64,000 bases of DNA from Streptomyces sp. NBC_01485. Its GTDB lineage: Bacteria; Actinomycetota; Actinomycetes; Streptomycetales; Streptomycetaceae. The notes under the pieces are model-generated. The model worked only from the letters and a program-made list of their open reading frames with translations. It searched no databases and was not told the DNA's origin. This document shows positions 57,671-64,000 of this stretch, in pieces (positions within the stretch are counted from its first letter, which is position 1; the number at the start of each line of letters is the position of its first letter). Made by a program: the position numbers and the translations under genes. The stretch covers positions 8,494,001-8,558,000 of the forward strand of contig NZ_CP109435.1 of assembly GCF_036227125.1 (NCBI RefSeq), in the 5' to 3' direction.

Positions 57671-57991
57671 ATGCAGCGCGTGTGCTTTCTGCTGAAGGTC
57701 AGGGCGGACCGTCTCGACGAGTACCGCGAGCGGCACGCCGCCGTGTGGCCGGAGATGCTCCAGGCGCTCTCGGCCACCGGCTGGCACAACTACTCGCTCT
57801 TCCTGAGCGAGGACGGCCTGCTGGTCGGCTACCTGGAGACCGAGGACTTCGCGGCCGCCCAGGCGGGGATGACGGCCGCCGACGTCAACGCTCGCTGGCA
57901 GGCGGAGATGGCGCCGTTCTTCGAGTCGCTGGACGGCGCCCGCCCCGACGAGGCCATGAAACCTCTTACCGAGGTCTTTCACCTGGCCTGA
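57671..57991 (+). CDS. rhaM: L-rhamnose mutarotase
   Basis: A 106-residue dimeric ferredoxin-fold protein that interconverts alpha- and beta-L-rhamnose. The motif VCFLLKVRADRLDEYRERH with active-site His, then WPEMLQAL and HNYSLFLSEDGLLVGYLE, with the conserved WxxEMAPFFE, is diagnostic. ATG 57671 is preceded by GGAGGG. It feeds the right anomer to the isomerase. Confidence 0.92.
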   Translation: MQRVCFLLKVRADRLDEYRERHAAVWPEMLQALSATGWHNYSLFLSEDGLLVGYLETEDFAAAQAGMTAADVNARWQAEMAPFFESLDGARPDEAMKPLTEVFHLA

Positions 57992-58037
57992 CATACTCCG
58001 GTCCTCCCCGGTTCCGTACGACAATGGAGTTCCCCAG

Positions 58038-59462
58038 ATGAGACGACGCACTCTGCTGGCCGGCGCCCTCCTCGGCACCGCCGCGTACCCCGTGCTCGCC
58101 ACCGGCACCGCCAGCGCCGCCGACCCCGGCCCCTCGGTCACCCGCAAGGGGAGCACCCGCCTCGACGCGCAGGCCCTGTTCTTCGTGTCCTACGACGGCC
58201 TGGTCAACAACAACTCGTTCCAGAAGAGCGGCCTGCTGACCTACAAGGGCTACCAGTACGCCGCCTGGTACACCGCCGCCCGCAACGCGGTCGTCGCCCG
58301 CCGCGCCCTGGGCGCCACCACCTGGTCCACGGTCACCCTCACGCACCGGCTCAAGGTCAGCGACTCCCACAACGTGATCTCCATGGGCGTCTCCAGGACC
58401 GACGGCCGGCTCCACCTCAACATGGACTCGCACAGCGACGGCTTCTTCTACGTGAAGTCGGTTGCCGGACTGCTCGACAACCCGGCGTCCACCTCCTGGA
58501 CGTCGGCCCGTTTCGGCGCCGTGCAGACCACCCTCGACGGCCTCGCGCTCACCACCCAGTTCACCTACCCGCAGTTCGTCCCCACCCCCGAGGGCAGGCT
58601 CCAGCTCAGCTACCGGGTCGGCATATCCGGCAACGGCCGCAACGCCCTCGCGGAGTACGACGGTTCGAAGTGGACCGCGCTCGGCGAGTGGTCCAGCTCC
58701 ACCGGCACCTACACCAGCGAGCACGGCTCCTCGACCGTCCGCAACATGTACCTGCACGGCATCGACTACGACGTCAAGGGCCGCCTGCACTCCTTCTTCA
58801 CCTGGCGTGAGCAGAACGGCGCCGTGATGTGCTCCGGCGGCGGCATCAGCAACCACGACACCGGCTACGTCTTCTCCGACGACCGCGGCCGGACCTGGCG
58901 CAACAGCGCGGGCGCCGTCGTCGGCACCACGGGCGGCTCCGACAAGGTCGCCGTCACCGACAGCGGGCTCGTCGTGGACGCGCTCAACGCCGACCACTCC
59001 CTGATGAACCAGGAGAGCCAGGCCACCGACTCCGCCGGCCTCCCGCACGCGATCATCAGCTACGTCCCCGGCCGCTTCGGCCAGTGCACCACCAACTACG
59101 TCAACGACCGCACCGCGGGCGGCCGCGCCTTCCACCTGCGCAAGAACTCCGCCGGGAGCTGGCAGAAGACGGAGATCCCGGTCGTCCTCGGCTCCAGCCA
59201 GCGCACCAAGCTCGTCCTGGACAAGTACGACAACGCGTACGCGATCTTCCCCTTCGGCCGGATCGCCGGCGCCTCCAAGGCCTCCGGCCACACGGACTGG
59301 ACGGTGCTCTTCGACGGCAGCGGCCTCAACGCCTTCGGCGAGGTCGTCATCGACGAGCTGCGCGTCAAGGCGGACAACACGCTGTCGTTCATGTACCAGG
59401 AGAAGTCGAGCGGGACGACGCCGTCGGCGCTCCATGTCATCGACTTCGCACTGCCTGCATGA
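58038..59462 (+). CDS. Tat-exported BNR_4 beta-propeller protein, possible rhamnosyl-glucuronate lyase
   Basis: A 474-residue exported protein. The twin-arginine signal MRRRTLLAGALLGTAA leads to a cleavage site after TASA. The rest is a BNR_4-type beta-propeller (DSHNVISMGVSRTDGRLHLN, FTYPQFVPTPEGRLQLSYRV, YVFSDDRGRTWRNS). The same fold type is used by lyases for ulvan (PL24/PL25) and by the L-rhamnose-alpha-1,4-glucuronate lyases of PL42. Location between rhaM and the LacI gene suggests release of rhamnose from plant or gum polysaccharide. The fold call is firm; the activity is inference. Confidence 0.8.
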   Translation: MRRRTLLAGALLGTAAYPVLATGTASAADPGPSVTRKGSTRLDAQALFFVSYDGLVNNNSFQKSGLLTYKGYQYAAWYTAARNAVVARRALGATTWSTVTLTHRLKVSDSHNVISMGVSRTDGRLHLNMDSHSDGFFYVKSVAGLLDNPASTSWTSARFGAVQTTLDGLALTTQFTYPQFVPTPEGRLQLSYRVGISGNGRNALAEYDGSKWTALGEWSSSTGTYTSEHGSSTVRNMYLHGIDYDVKGRLHSFFTWREQNGAVMCSGGGISNHDTGYVFSDDRGRTWRNSAGAVVGTTGGSDKVAVTDSGLVVDALNADHSLMNQESQATDSAGLPHAIISYVPGRFGQCTTNYVNDRTAGGRAFHLRKNSAGSWQKTEIPVVLGSSQRTKLVLDKYDNAYAIFPFGRIAGASKASGHTDWTVLFDGSGLNAFGEVVIDELRVKADNTLSFMYQEKSSGTTPSALHVIDFALPA

Positions 59463-59565
59463 CCTTGGCAACGACCTGGGCAGCGACCCGGACGGGGGTG
59501 CGGCGGCGTGGCGGTAATGTGAAGACCGTCCCGCCGTGCCCTGTTCACCTGGAGGTTCCCGCCTG

Positions 59566-60603
59566 ATGGTCCAGTCGGTGGGTATCAAGGACGTCGCCCG
59601 TGCCGCCGGGGTCTCCGTCGGCACGGTGTCCAACGTCATCAACCGCCCGGACACCGTCGCCACCGAGACCCGGGCGCGCGTCCTCTCGGCGATAGACCGG
59701 CTCGGCTACGTCCGCAGCGAGTCCGCCCGCCAGTTGCGCGCGGGGCGCAGCCGGATCATGGGGCTGCTCGTCCTGGACATGGGCAACCCCTTCTTCGTGG
59801 ACGTCGCCCGTGGCGCCGAGCGGGCCGCCCGGGACGCCGGGCTCGGCGTGATGGTCTGCAACAGCGCCGAGAGCGCCGGCGAGGAGGCCGAGTACCTGTC
59901 GCTCTTCGCCGAGCAGCGGGTGCGGGGCGTGCTGCTCACCCCGGCCGACGCGACCGGCCGCAACATCGCCTCCTTCCGCCGGCACGGCATCCCCTTCGTG
60001 CTCGTCGACCGGGTCTCCGAGGGCACCACCGAGTGCTCGGTGTCGGTGGACGACGTGGCGGGCGGCGCGCTCGCCGTACGGCACCTCGTCGACGCGGGGC
60101 ACCGTTCCCTCGCGTACGTCAGCGGCCCGCCCGGCTTCACCCAGGTCCGCGACCGCCGTACCGGCGCCCTGAACGCGCTCGCCGAGGCGGGCCTCGGCCC
60201 CCAGCACCTGCGCGAGCTGCCCACCGAACGGCTGGACGTCGCCGCCGGACGGGACGCGGGCGCCCGCCTGCTCGGCCTCGCCGACCGCCCGACCGCCGTG
60301 TTCTGCGCCAACGACCTGCTCGCCCTCGGCGTCCTGCAGGCCATGTACGCGGCCGGCGTCGGCGTCCCCGACGACCTCGCCATCGTCGGCTACGACGACA
60401 TCGAGTTCGCCGCCGCCGCGGCCGTCCCCCTCACCTCCGTGCGCCAGCCCGCCGTCACCATGGGCGCCCTGGCCGCGGAGATGCTGCTCGAGGAGACCGA
60501 GGACAGCGACGAGCGGGGAGCGAACGGCGGGCGGCACGAACACCGGCGGGTCGTGCTCCAGCCGGAGCTGGTGGTACGCCGCTCCAGCCTCTCGGCGCGC
60601 TGA
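59566..60603 (+). CDS. LacI family repressor, probable rhamnose regulator
   Basis: A 345-residue LacI-family protein. Helix-turn-helix and hinge at residues 6-58 (IKDVARAAGVSVGTVSNVIN) and a sugar-binding domain ending VGYDDIEFAAAAAVPLTSVRQP. ATG 59566 follows GGAGG. At the end of the plus-strand rhamnose genes, it is the natural candidate to bind the TGAAACGTTTCA-like palindromes in the rhaI/ABC promoter and release them with rhamnose or a derivative. Confidence 0.87.
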   Translation: MVQSVGIKDVARAAGVSVGTVSNVINRPDTVATETRARVLSAIDRLGYVRSESARQLRAGRSRIMGLLVLDMGNPFFVDVARGAERAARDAGLGVMVCNSAESAGEEAEYLSLFAEQRVRGVLLTPADATGRNIASFRRHGIPFVLVDRVSEGTTECSVSVDDVAGGALAVRHLVDAGHRSLAYVSGPPGFTQVRDRRTGALNALAEAGLGPQHLRELPTERLDVAAGRDAGARLLGLADRPTAVFCANDLLALGVLQAMYAAGVGVPDDLAIVGYDDIEFAAAAAVPLTSVRQPAVTMGALAAEMLLEETEDSDERGANGGRHEHRRVVLQPELVVRRSSLSAR

Positions 60604-60747
60604 AGCCGACCGAAAGCAGACCGAAGCGGACCGCGGCGGGCTGATCGCCCGTTCAGCAGGAGTTCATGATCCCCCGCGCTCCGGCACCGCCCGGACATGT
60701 GCTGAACTGGGACGCGGTCCGCACACCGATCGCCCCGGGAGTCCCTG

Positions 60748-62049
60748 TTGTCCGTCAGCTACCGCCAGCCCGGCGTCGTCCTCACCGACCGCCGCTTCAC
60801 CGTGCCCCTCGACCACACCGACCCGGCCGGGGAGACGATCGGGCTCTACGCCCGCGAGGTCGTCGCGAGCGACAAGGCGGACCAGGACCTGCCCTGGCTG
60901 CTCTACCTCCAGGGCGGCCCCGGCTTCGGCGCCAACCGGTTCATCGGCAAGCCGGCCTGGCTCGGCCGCGCGCTGACCGAGTACCGGGTCCTCCTCCTCG
61001 ACCAGCGCGGCACCGGCCACTCCACCCCGGCCAACCGCCAGACGCTCCCGCTGCGCGGCGGACCCGCCCAACAGGCCGACTACCTCGCGCACTTCCGCGC
61101 CGACTCCATCGTCCGCGACTGCGAGCTGGTCCGACCCGAGGTCACCGGCGGCGCCCCCTGGACCGTCCTCGGCCAGAGCTTCGGCGGCTTCTGCACGGTC
61201 AGCTACCTCTCCACCGCCCCCGAGGGCCTCGCCGCCGCCCTGATCACCGGCGGTCTGCCCGCCCTCGACGCGCACGCCGACGACGTCTACCGCGCCGCCT
61301 ACCCGCGTATGGAACGCAAGGTCGCCGCGCACTACGCCCGCTACCCGCAGGACGTCGAACGCGCCCGCCGCATCGCCGACCACCTCCTGAACCACGAGGT
61401 GACGCTCCCCGGCGGCTACCGGCTCACCGCCGAGGCCTTCCAGACCGCCGGCATCCTCCTCGGCGGCAGCGAGGGCAGCCACCGCCTGCACCACCTCCTG
61501 GAGGAGGCCTTCGTCCCCACCCCGCAGGGCCCGGAACTGTCCGACGCCTTCCAGGAGGAGATCCAAGGCATCCTGTCCTACGCCGGACACCCCCTCTACG
61601 CCCTCGTCCACGAGGCCATCTACGGCCAGGACGCCCGCCCCACCGCCTGGGCCGCCGACCGGGTGCGCGCCGAGTTCCCGCAGTTCGACGCCGCGAATAC
61701 GCTCGCCGGCGACGGACCGCTGCTGCTCACCGGCGAGACGATCCACCCCTGGATGTTCGACGCCGACCCCGCGCTGCGCCCGCTGCGCGAGACCGCCGAA
61801 CTCCTCGCCGCCCGCACCGACTGGCCGCCGCTGTACGACCCCGCCCGCCTCGCCGCCAACGAGGTCCCGGTCGCCGCCGCGATCTACCACGACGACCTGT
61901 ACGTCGACACCGCCCACTCCCTGTGCACCGCCCGCGCCGTCCGGGGCCTGCGCACCTGGGTCACCGACGAGTTCGAACACGACGGCGTCCGGGCCGGCGG
62001 CCCCCGCGTCCTGGACCGCCTCCTCGCCCTCACCCGCGACGAGGTGTGA
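60748..62049 (+). CDS. Alpha/beta hydrolase of the S33 (prolyl aminopeptidase-like) family
   Basis: A 433-residue hydrolase. LLYLQGGPGFG is the oxyanion loop, LLLDQRGTGHS the S33 motif, and VLGQSFGGFC the nucleophile elbow; a large cap domain and a final His (YHDDLYVDTAHS) follow. It likely cleaves N-terminal residues, often Pro, from peptides, or related amides. TTG 60748 is preceded by GGGAG and gives an N-terminus SVSYRQPGVVLTDRRF typical of the group. It stands alone after the rhamnose regulator. Confidence 0.86.
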   Translation: MSVSYRQPGVVLTDRRFTVPLDHTDPAGETIGLYAREVVASDKADQDLPWLLYLQGGPGFGANRFIGKPAWLGRALTEYRVLLLDQRGTGHSTPANRQTLPLRGGPAQQADYLAHFRADSIVRDCELVRPEVTGGAPWTVLGQSFGGFCTVSYLSTAPEGLAAALITGGLPALDAHADDVYRAAYPRMERKVAAHYARYPQDVERARRIADHLLNHEVTLPGGYRLTAEAFQTAGILLGGSEGSHRLHHLLEEAFVPTPQGPELSDAFQEEIQGILSYAGHPLYALVHEAIYGQDARPTAWAADRVRAEFPQFDAANTLAGDGPLLLTGETIHPWMFDADPALRPLRETAELLAARTDWPPLYDPARLAANEVPVAAAIYHDDLYVDTAHSLCTARAVRGLRTWVTDEFEHDGVRAGGPRVLDRLLALTRDEV

Positions 62050-62078
62050 GGCTTCCGTCACCGCTTTAGTCTTCAGGC

Positions 62079-62822
62079 ATGACCGAGCCGACGATCCCCC
62101 AGCTCCAGCCCATGCCCGAGGACTGGCGGCGGGCCCTGGCCGTCGTGGCGCACCCGGACGACCTCGAGTACGGGTGCTCCGCGGCCGTCGCCGCCTGGAC
62201 CGACGCCGGCCGCGAGGTCGCCTACGTGCTCGCGACCCGCGGCGAGGCGGGCATCGACACCCTCGCGCCCGCCGAGTGCGGCCCGCTGCGCGAGCGGGAG
62301 CAGCGGGCGAGCGCGGCCGTGGTGGGCGTGTCGACGGTCGAGTTCCTCGACCACCGGGACGGCGTCATCGAGTACGGGCTCGCCCTGCGCCGGGACATCG
62401 CCGCCGCGATCCGCCGGCACCGGCCCGAACTCGTGATCACCCTCAACCACCGCGACACCTGGGGCGGCGTCGCCTGGAACACCCCCGACCACGTCGCCGT
62501 CGGCCGCGCCACCCTCGACGCGGCCGGGGACGCCGGCAACCGCTGGATCTTCCCGGAACTCACCGAGCGGGGCCTGGAGCCCTGGAACGGGGTGCGGTGG
62601 GTCGCCGTGGCCGGATCCGCGACGCCCACGCACGCCGTGGACGCGTCGGCGGGACTGGAGCGGGCGGTGGGCTCGCTCCTCGAACACCGCACGTACATCG
62701 AGGCGTTGACCGACGAGGTGCCCGAGACGTACGCCCGGGGATTCCTGACCGGCGTCGCGAAGTCCGTGGGCGAGCGGTTCGGCGGCAGGCCGGCCGTGGC
62801 GTTCGAACTGTTCGGCCGGTAA
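62079..62822 (+). CDS. PIG-L family deacetylase
   Basis: A 247-residue zinc-dependent N-deacetylase of the PIG-L/LmbE superfamily (relatives include MshB and Mca). The zinc motif AHPDDLEYG is at 24-32, followed by VLATRGEAGID, EFLDHRDG and NTPDHVAVGRATLDAA. It should remove acetyl or acyl groups from a sugar or glycoside amide. ATG 62079 is 29 bp after the S33 hydrolase stop, with no obvious terminator between. The substrate is unknown. Confidence 0.87.
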   Translation: MTEPTIPQLQPMPEDWRRALAVVAHPDDLEYGCSAAVAAWTDAGREVAYVLATRGEAGIDTLAPAECGPLREREQRASAAVVGVSTVEFLDHRDGVIEYGLALRRDIAAAIRRHRPELVITLNHRDTWGGVAWNTPDHVAVGRATLDAAGDAGNRWIFPELTERGLEPWNGVRWVAVAGSATPTHAVDASAGLERAVGSLLEHRTYIEALTDEVPETYARGFLTGVAKSVGERFGGRPAVAFELFGR

Positions 62823-62854
62823 GTCCTGCGCCGCAGGTCAGTAGGGTGGACGGC

Positions 62855-63688
62855 ATGCAAGAGACGACGGCGGACCGGACCGTACTGCGCGGCGACTGCG
62901 GGAACTGCTTCGGCCTGTGCTGTGTGGCCCTGCCCTTCGCCCGCTCCGCGGACTTCGCGATCGACAAGCCCGCCGGGAAGGCGTGCCCCAACCTGGGCGA
63001 GGACCACCGCTGCGGCATCCACACGCGGCTGCGCCGGCAGGGTTTCACCGGCTGCACGGTCTACGACTGCTTCGGCGCCGGGCAGAAGGTCTCACAGGTC
63101 ACCTTCGGCGGCCGGGACTGGCGTGCGGACGCTTCGGGCGAGCACGCCCGCCGTGTGTTCGCGGTGTTCCCGGTCGTCCGGCAGCTCCACGAACTCCTGT
63201 GGTACCTCACCGAGGCGCTCACCCTGCCCGTCGCCCGCCCGCTCCACGCCGACCTGCGCCGGGCTCTGGAGAAGACCGGGGAACTCACCCTGCTGACCCC
63301 GGACGAACTGGCCGCGCTCGACGTCCCGGCACACCGCCAGGATGTCAACGTACTGCTCCTGAAGACCAGCGAACTGGCCCGGGCCGGCATCCGCGGGCGC
63401 GGGAAGGAGCGCCGGGGCGCCGACCTGATGGGCGCCCGTCTCAAGGGCGCCGACCTGCGCGGCGCGAACCTGCGCGGCGCCTGTCTGATAGCCGCCGACC
63501 TCACCGGCGCGGATGTGCGCGGAGCGGACCTGATCGGGGCCGACCTGCGCGACACCGACCTGACGGACGCCGATCTGACCGGCGCGTTCTTCCTGACCCA
63601 GCCGCAACTGAACGCGGCCCGGGGGAGCGCGGGCACGAAGCTGCCGGAGTCACTCACCCGCCCCGCGCACTGGACAGCGGGGCTCTGA
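62855..63688 (+). CDS. Cys-cluster / pentapeptide-repeat fusion protein
   Basis: A 277-residue protein in two parts. Residues 13-75 hold a Cys-rich cluster (CGNCFGLCC, CPN, HRCGIH, GCTVYDCFGAGQ) resembling the YkgJ zinc/iron-chelating family. After a helical linker, residues about 190-245 are pentapeptide repeats (ADLMGARLKGADLRGANLRG and on), a right-handed beta-helix. Metal binding is inferred from the Cys spacing; the role is unknown. ATG 62855 has AGTAGGG as weak ribosome site. It lies 32 bp past the deacetylase stop. Confidence 0.8.
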   Translation: MQETTADRTVLRGDCGNCFGLCCVALPFARSADFAIDKPAGKACPNLGEDHRCGIHTRLRRQGFTGCTVYDCFGAGQKVSQVTFGGRDWRADASGEHARRVFAVFPVVRQLHELLWYLTEALTLPVARPLHADLRRALEKTGELTLLTPDELAALDVPAHRQDVNVLLLKTSELARAGIRGRGKERRGADLMGARLKGADLRGANLRGACLIAADLTGADVRGADLIGADLRDTDLTDADLTGAFFLTQPQLNAARGSAGTKLPESLTRPAHWTAGL

Positions 63689-63771
63689 GGGCGACACCGT
63701 CTCGCTCTTTCGTCGAGCGTGGCCATGGTGGTTGGCGCGGGTGGTTGGCGCGACCGAAGATCTCCGATAGG

Positions 63772-63790
63772 TTAGGCAAGGCTTACCTAA
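63772..63790 (+). promoter_or_regulatory. DmdR/IdeR iron box before the DUF2470 gene
   Basis: TTAGGCAAGGCTTACCTAA is a clear iron-box palindrome. It abuts the ribosome site AAGGAGGT, so the box ends only 12 bp before the start codon. Confidence 0.82.
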
Positions 63791-63802
63791 GGAGGTTTTG
63801 GG

Positions 63803-64000
63803 ATGGGTGACAGCCAAAGCTGGGCGGCCGTGCCGTCGGCCGCCGAGCGGGCCCGTTCGGTGCTCGCGGCCTCATGGTCCTGCGCGGTGACCGCGGACGG
63901 CGGGCGCGAGGAGTTCGTCGGCGCGCACACCGTCGACGACGACGGCCGGGTGATCCTGCGAGTGCCCGAGGACAGCGCCCTGCTGACGGCGGCGATCTGC
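63803..64000 (+). CDS. DUF2470 (HugZ-like) protein, 5' part only
   Basis: An open frame from ATG 63803 behind a perfect AAGGAGGT runs off the right edge after 66 codons. The sequence PSAAERARSVLAASWSCAVT with the following VPEDSALLTAAIC resembles the N-terminus of Streptomyces DUF2470 proteins, related to haem-handling HugZ/PNPOx-like proteins. The iron box directly upstream supports a role in iron or haem use. Most of the protein is outside the window. Confidence 0.65.
   Translation, partial: MGDSQSWAAVPSAAERARSVLAASWSCAVTADGGREEFVGAHTVDDDGRVILRVPEDSALLTAAIC

Noticed and set aside
1..64000. CRISPR arrays, tRNA or rRNA genes, prophage modules
   Set aside because: No spaced identical repeats of CRISPR size, no cloverleaf or rRNA sequence, and no phage structural or integrase genes were recognised on either strand.

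Overview
This is a Streptomyces chromosome segment. Overall G+C is very high with near-complete G/C at third codon positions, TTA (bldA-type) codons are almost absent, GTGA/ATGA stop-start overlaps are common, there is an XRE/DUF397/HATPase signalling set, two DmdR/IdeR-type iron boxes and dispersed repeats familiar from this genus. The gene content is accessory or arm-like: catabolic operons, many one-component regulators, secreted proteins and scattered gene debris. I see no rRNA, tRNA, CRISPR array, intact insertion sequence or prophage.

Layout. 1-16 kb: a truncated regulator, an HSL-family esterase, TerC behind a Zur/Fur-like box, an FkbM methyltransferase, a divergent FMN-reductase/TetR pair with twin operators, a TetX-like monooxygenase with its own TetR behind a triple operator array, a LacI regulator with a TTA codon, a benzaldehyde-type aldehyde dehydrogenase, thioredoxin (sigma-R promoter) divergent from a disulfide oxidoreductase, peptide deformylase, and a convergent PepSY/CopD membrane pair with an iron box. 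16.2-16.6 kb is a scar holding a duplicated pirin 3' end and an IS5-type transposase remnant. 16.6-30.6 kb is a catabolic zone: an overlapping flavin monooxygenase-RidA-DUF1028-M20 amidohydrolase operon, a polyamine-like module (APC permease, class III aminotransferase, PuuC-like dehydrogenase, TetR), a LysR regulator, and GMC oxidoreductase-NCS1 permease-HutD. 31-35.6 kb holds a secreted L,D-transpeptidase, a beta-trefoil inhibitor-like protein, a secreted trypsin-like protease and several pseudogenes. 35.6-44.7 kb holds pirin, the HATPase/DUF397/XRE set, an S-adenosylmethionine methyltransferase, a YheO/DauR-like regulator with a threonine dehydratase-like enzyme, a cupin, and a VWA/MoxR pair.

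44.8-60.6 kb is the best understood part, an L-rhamnose utilisation locus. Minus strand: rhaI, the fused rhamnulose-phosphate aldolase/lactaldehyde dehydrogenase, rhaB, then lutA-lutB-lutC. Plus strand: an ABC importer (ATPase, two permeases, binding lipoprotein), mutarotase rhaM, a Tat-exported BNR_4 protein that may release rhamnose from polysaccharide, and a LacI regulator. Together they could take rhamnose to dihydroxyacetone phosphate plus lactate and then pyruvate. Three palindromes and a clear promoter lie in the divergent rhaI/ABC region.

The right end has an S33 hydrolase, a PIG-L deacetylase, a Cys-cluster/pentapeptide-repeat fusion, and the start of an iron-box-controlled DUF2470 gene. 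The best candidate for an undescribed system is the monooxygenase-RidA-DUF1028-M20 operon. The most notable sequence-level signals are the phased triple operator at 7314, the sigma-R promoter with a triple 11-bp leader repeat at thioredoxin, and the 97%-identical pirin fragment duplication.
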